IMG/VR virus record: IMGVR_UViG_3300032242_002537
Span: 1-29,226 of that record
Source of the DNA: a virus
Length of the DNA stretch: 29,226 nucleotides
Reading direction: 5' to 3' (one strand)
Shown: piece after piece, positions 26,021-29,226 of the stretch
How the letters are laid out: each line of letters begins with the position of its first letter
Position numbering within the stretch: position 1 is the stretch's first letter
Notes under the pieces: model-generated
Told to the model about the DNA's origin: nothing
Databases searched by the model: none
Seen by the model: only the letters and a program-made list of their open reading frames with translations
Translations under genes and position numbers: made by a program

Positions 26021-29000
26021 ATGGATACGGAGTTAATACCACTAAGTGAGGAGGTAAAGTTAAGATCGTTAACGGCAAACGATATTAATTTTCTTGCTTA
26101 TGTTGAAAACTTCATAGAACTTCCAATAGTAGAACCTTCTTTAGGTATACCTGATGGTACAACTACAACAAATCCATTAAGTTCTTATTATCTTCCAATA
26201 CATGCTATAAGTGATAGCTATGGTACATCTAGAAGATTCACAGGTTCGGATGCACTATTTTTATCTGGTGGAAAATTAAGTTATAATAATAGTAAACCTA
26301 CTTTTAGTTTTGACGTTTCAGGTAATTTAAGAGCTTTAAGTGCATATTTTCCAGTATTATCAACATCTGGATTTTATGGTAATAATACAAATTTTAACAA
26401 TTTTAATGTTGTTCAAATAAATGCAGATCTTTCAGCTAATAAAGCTTATATAAAATCATTATATTCAGATTCTTTATTTGTTACAAATTTAACAGCATTA
26501 TCTACTAGATATGATTATTACAATGTTCCTTCTACATCTGCAAATAAGGTATTTTCATCCATAACTTGGAACGTTACCGCTGGTGGTACTGTTTCTGCAA
26601 AAAATATAAAAGATATAAATTCTCTAATATCTCCTTTTGTATTTTCGGATTCTTCTTTTTTTAATAGTTTAACCGCTGATTATTTAACAGTTAAAAATGA
26701 TTTAAATCATGGTAGCACTAATATATTCTATAATAATTTTTCTACAAATAATTTTAAATTAAAATGGAATACGGATCGTTTAAGCGTTTCTGCTATTTCA
26801 ACAATAACAGCACCAGATAATACAAATAATGTTTGGAAGATTATAGAAAATAATCAAAATGAACAACATTTATTATACCAATCTGTTGATAATATCCAAG
26901 TCGGAGATGTATATACTTTGTCAGTATATGCAAAAGCAGCAGAAAGATTCCATTTAACCCTTGTAGCTTGGGGTCAACCATATGCTATTTTTAATTTAAA
27001 CACAGGTCAAATTTCACAAATTAGTGGAACTTCTAATATATGTTCAATGCAAGATGTTGGTAATGGATGGTGGCGTTGTGTTGTAACGTTTACAAAAACA
27101 AATACTCAACCTTGGGTTTATATTGGCACAAACACTGGAACTGGTTCTAATTTTTATCAAGGAAATGGTACTTCAGGTTTATATATTTGGGGTGCACAAC
27201 TTGAAAAAAATTCCTCTGCAAGTCCATATAGCGGTTATAGTACAAATTTAAGTTTATCCGCAAATCATTTATATGGTAAACTTAGCATAGATCCAAATGT
27301 AGGTTTTAATTATCAGAATAATTTATTAAGTGTAAGTCTATCGGGAAATTATTTCTTTGGAGTTAAACCATCAGATAGTCATTCTACTGATGATATTAAC
27401 ATACAAAGAACATTAATAGGTTCTTGGGATAATAATCATAATGAAATTTTACCAGTTTGTAAACCTTATTTTAAGAATATACAACAAATAATCACATATG
27501 CCCAAAACAAAGGTTTATATGGTGAAAATTTAAATATTCTTATTTACGATGATATTCAACCCAATAATACAAATTCAGATGGAACATATTCAAATGTTGG
27601 ATGTACATATTCTGGTAATTTAACTGGTGCTTATTTTCCAACAAATCAATTACCCCCTGCACTCACAGCCGCTAATATATTTGGTGGAGACTTTTTTTGG
27701 AATGCTTCTAGTGTAGCAGATGTTAATGGTGCTTTTTATTATATATTTTTTTATAGTTTAAACTTCACAAATGTTAATTTGGTGGGTATGTATGAAATTG
27801 GAACTAAAATAAATCCAACTCAAAAGAAAGAATATACATATAAAAAACCATTTAATTATTCACCAAGAAAAATAATATTCAGAACTCATATATCCACAAA
27901 TAAAAATCTTGCATTTGGTGATTTTGGTCAACCTAGTGATTGGAATAATTGCAAAGTAGACTCAGCAGTTTATGGTAGACAATTTGCAACTGATGCTCAT
28001 GATACTGATGTAAATTTACAAAATTTATGTTTTGAATTTGATACAAATACAAACGATTCAACTGGATTAATTTTTTATTCTGGTAAAAACTATCTTAGTA
28101 ATATAACAATAGCTAGTTTAGGATATGGTAACTATGCTTATGGTGCAATTCAAGCTTGGCCTCGTTCTAAAGTTTATATCTGTGGTGTCAATCAAATTGA
28201 TCCATATGCATTAACCAGTACTTTAAATTATAAAAAATGGACTACCTTAAAAGGAGCAACTGGTCCTGATTATTTCCCCGGTTATGGATTAGCTATTGTA
28301 GGTAATCCTAAATCTAGAGGTATACCAACATGGTATCCAAATCAATTTTTATGGGCTAATAGAGGAAATATCACATTTATGGATTTTAATGTGAATAGAC
28401 AAATTGGTAGATCATCATATCTCAATTCTTCTATCATATTAGATAATAATTTTAGTTCTTATAGTTTTTATAAATTAAATGAACATGCTAAAATTTATTC
28501 AAACAATTATATATTCAGAACAAATAATTTTATATTAAGCTCTTTAGCATGGGGGCAAACAAATGGTATTAAATATTTTGGTGCTAATAATAATAGAGAT
28601 TTTTATTATGTACAATTTAACGAATCATTTTCAACTTTTGTTCCCCATTTTTTTCCTATAGTTTCTTGGACATTTAAGGATACTGATAATTTACAATATT
28701 ATCCATATAGTTATAATAGTAATCATTTTACTGTTGATTATGGAACTCATGATGCATCTTATAAAATTGATGCTACAACAAAAACAATTGATCTATCAGG
28801 AATGGTTGACAATTCTACTTATATTAATAATACATTACAGAGAAATGTAATTGTACCTAGTACTTATAGTGATAATACAAAATTATATAACTATGTTGGT
28901 CCTTATGATTTACCTGTTTATGATGATATAGGTATATATCAATTAAAATCACCAGTAGATTCTGGCGTATATACAGCATATACTCTTAATTATTATTCAG

Positions 29001-29226
29001 AAGGGGATTCTACTATATCTAATCCAACTATATATCAGACTCCAACTCCAACCCAAACAATAACTCAAACTAATACAAATACACCAACACCAACTATATC
29101 CTATTCGGTTACTCCGACACCAACTCCTACAATAACTAATACAAATACACCAACAGTTACTCCTACATATACACCAACTCCTACAATAACTAATACAAAT
29201 ACACCAACATCAACACCTACATATAC
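26021..29226 (+). CDS. Tail fibre with inserted jelly-roll module and Thr/Pro stalk (3' end missing)
   Basis: The frame is open from ATG 26021 to the window edge, over 1068 codons. The N-terminal module (YYLPIHAISDSYGTSRRFTG ... FSFDVSGNLRALSAYFPVLS) and the beta-helix region from VKPSDSHSTDDI onward, with PYFKNIQQIITYAQNKG, match the fibre at 23143. Residues about 238-410 are absent from that paralogue. They form a phage-fibre jelly-roll (concanavalin/CBM-like) domain, marked YTLSVYAKAAERFHLTLVAW, GNGWWRCVVTFTKTN and GNGTSGLYIWGAQLEKN. The last visible 60 residues are Thr/Pro repeats with an 18-residue period, TPTPTITNTNTPTVTPTY. Probably a host-binding fibre whose stalk carries a tip beyond the window. 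The insertion of a carbohydrate-binding-type module suggests altered receptor range. Confidence 0.85.
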   Translation, partial: MDTELIPLSEEVKLRSLTANDINFLAYVENFIELPIVEPSLGIPDGTTTTNPLSSYYLPIHAISDSYGTSRRFTGSDALFLSGGKLSYNNSKPTFSFDVSGNLRALSAYFPVLSTSGFYGNNTNFNNFNVVQINADLSANKAYIKSLYSDSLFVTNLTALSTRYDYYNVPSTSANKVFSSITWNVTAGGTVSAKNIKDINSLISPFVFSDSSFFNSLTADYLTVKNDLNHGSTNIFYNNFSTNNFKLKWNTDRLSVSAISTITAPDNTNNVWKIIENNQNEQHLLYQSVDNIQVGDVYTLSVYAKAAERFHLTLVAWGQPYAIFNLNTGQISQISGTSNICSMQDVGNGWWRCVVTFTKTNTQPWVYIGTNTGTGSNFYQGNGTSGLYIWGAQLEKNSSASPYSGYSTNLSLSANHLYGKLSIDPNVGFNYQNNLLSVSLSGNYFFGVKPSDSHSTDDINIQRTLIGSWDNNHNEILPVCKPYFKNIQQIITYAQNKGLYGENLNILIYDDIQPNNTNSDGTYSNVGCTYSGNLTGAYFPTNQLPPALTAANIFGGDFFWNASSVADVNGAFYYIFFYSLNFTNVNLVGMYEIGTKINPTQKKEYTYKKPFNYSPRKIIFRTHISTNKNLAFGDFGQPSDWNNCKVDSAVYGRQFATDAHDTDVNLQNLCFEFDTNTNDSTGLIFYSGKNYLSNITIASLGYGNYAYGAIQAWPRSKVYICGVNQIDPYALTSTLNYKKWTTLKGATGPDYFPGYGLAIVGNPKSRGIPTWYPNQFLWANRGNITFMDFNVNRQIGRSSYLNSSIILDNNFSSYSFYKLNEHAKIYSNNYIFRTNNFILSSLAWGQTNGIKYFGANNNRDFYYVQFNESFSTFVPHFFPIVSWTFKDTDNLQYYPYSYNSNHFTVDYGTHDASYKIDATTKTIDLSGMVDNSTYINNTLQRNVIVPSTYSDNTKLYNYVGPYDLPVYDDIGIYQLKSPVDSGVYTAYTLNYYSEGDSTISNPTIYQTPTPTQTITQTNTNTPTPTISYSVTPTPTPTITNTNTPTVTPTYTPTPTITNTNTPTSTPTY
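28269..28309 (+). repeat. 41-bp exact repeat, copy 2 (fibre paralogues)
   Basis: Identical to 24926-24966; flanking bases differ on both sides immediately. Confidence 0.9.
29037..29226 (+). repeat. Thr/Pro repeat tract with a 54-bp tandem unit, cut by the window edge
   Basis: Near-identical 54-base units start at 29117 and 29171, and the first two bases of a third lie at 29225. Each codes for TPTPTITNTNTPTxTPTY. More degenerate Thr/Pro sequence precedes them from 29037. Array length cannot be judged because the window ends inside it. Confidence 0.85.

Noticed and set aside
14722-29226. Diversity-generating retroelement
   Set aside because: No reverse transcriptase, no template/variable repeat pair with adenine-biased changes and no C-type-lectin end was seen; the 41-bp repeat is identical and internal.
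1-29226. tRNA genes, insertion sequences, transposases or integration sites
   Set aside because: None could be recognised; intergenic gaps are mostly under 70 bases, and the two larger ones (719-902 and 1389-1622) are accounted for.

Overview
This window is a structural-gene segment of a T4-like, contractile-tailed (myovirus) phage with an AT-rich genome. The evidence is the 3' end of a gp23-type major capsid protein, a gp44-type clamp-loader ATPase, and adjacent gp25-like and gp6-like baseplate wedge genes. A run of very long, Asn/Ser/Thr/Tyr-rich tail, baseplate and fibre genes follows. The sampled lines are about 20-30% GC, except the capsid gene at roughly 40-47%. Shine-Dalgarno sequences are mostly absent before start codons. 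This would suit a host that does not rely on SD initiation, such as a member of the Bacteroidota, but the window cannot name the host.

Layout. Positions 1-718 hold the capsid gene, ending in a strong, probably bidirectional terminator. Positions 719-902 hold that terminator, a second terminator-like hairpin for the opposite strand, and three tandem dyads. Positions 903-1388 (minus strand) encode a small protein best matched to the gp16 small terminase. It is divergent from a 57-codon gene at 1418-1591 that is easy to miss. Clamp loader gp44 (1623-2564) runs convergently into, and overlaps, a minus-strand gene of unknown function (2544-3131). From 3198 to the right edge everything is on the plus strand: gp25, gp6, three giant baseplate/tail proteins (two with beta-propellers), a fibre with ten exact 18-residue repeats, and a PKD-like/Thr-Pro-rich/serine-protease cassette. 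Then come a beta-helix structural protein of a kind seen in cyanomyoviruses, a small beta-sandwich protein, a fibre, a tail-fibre assembly chaperone, and a second, paralogous fibre that runs off the window.

The tail genes appear to be split into transcription units. Each unit starts with a copy of TAARTATT, resembling the T4 late promoter core (TATAAATA), only 4-9 nt before the start codon; one copy lies 62 nt upstream. This predicts leaderless or nearly leaderless late mRNAs. Inferred units are 3198-8727, 8767-14654, 14722-17334, 17374-20235, 20278-26007 and 26021 onward.

The most unusual item is a complete trypsin-fold serine protease (His148, Asp225, Ser333) in the middle of the tail-fibre genes. 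It is tightly coupled to a PKD-like protein and a Thr/Pro-rich protein. A virion-associated protease acting on host surface layers or on fibre maturation is an attractive but unproven reading.
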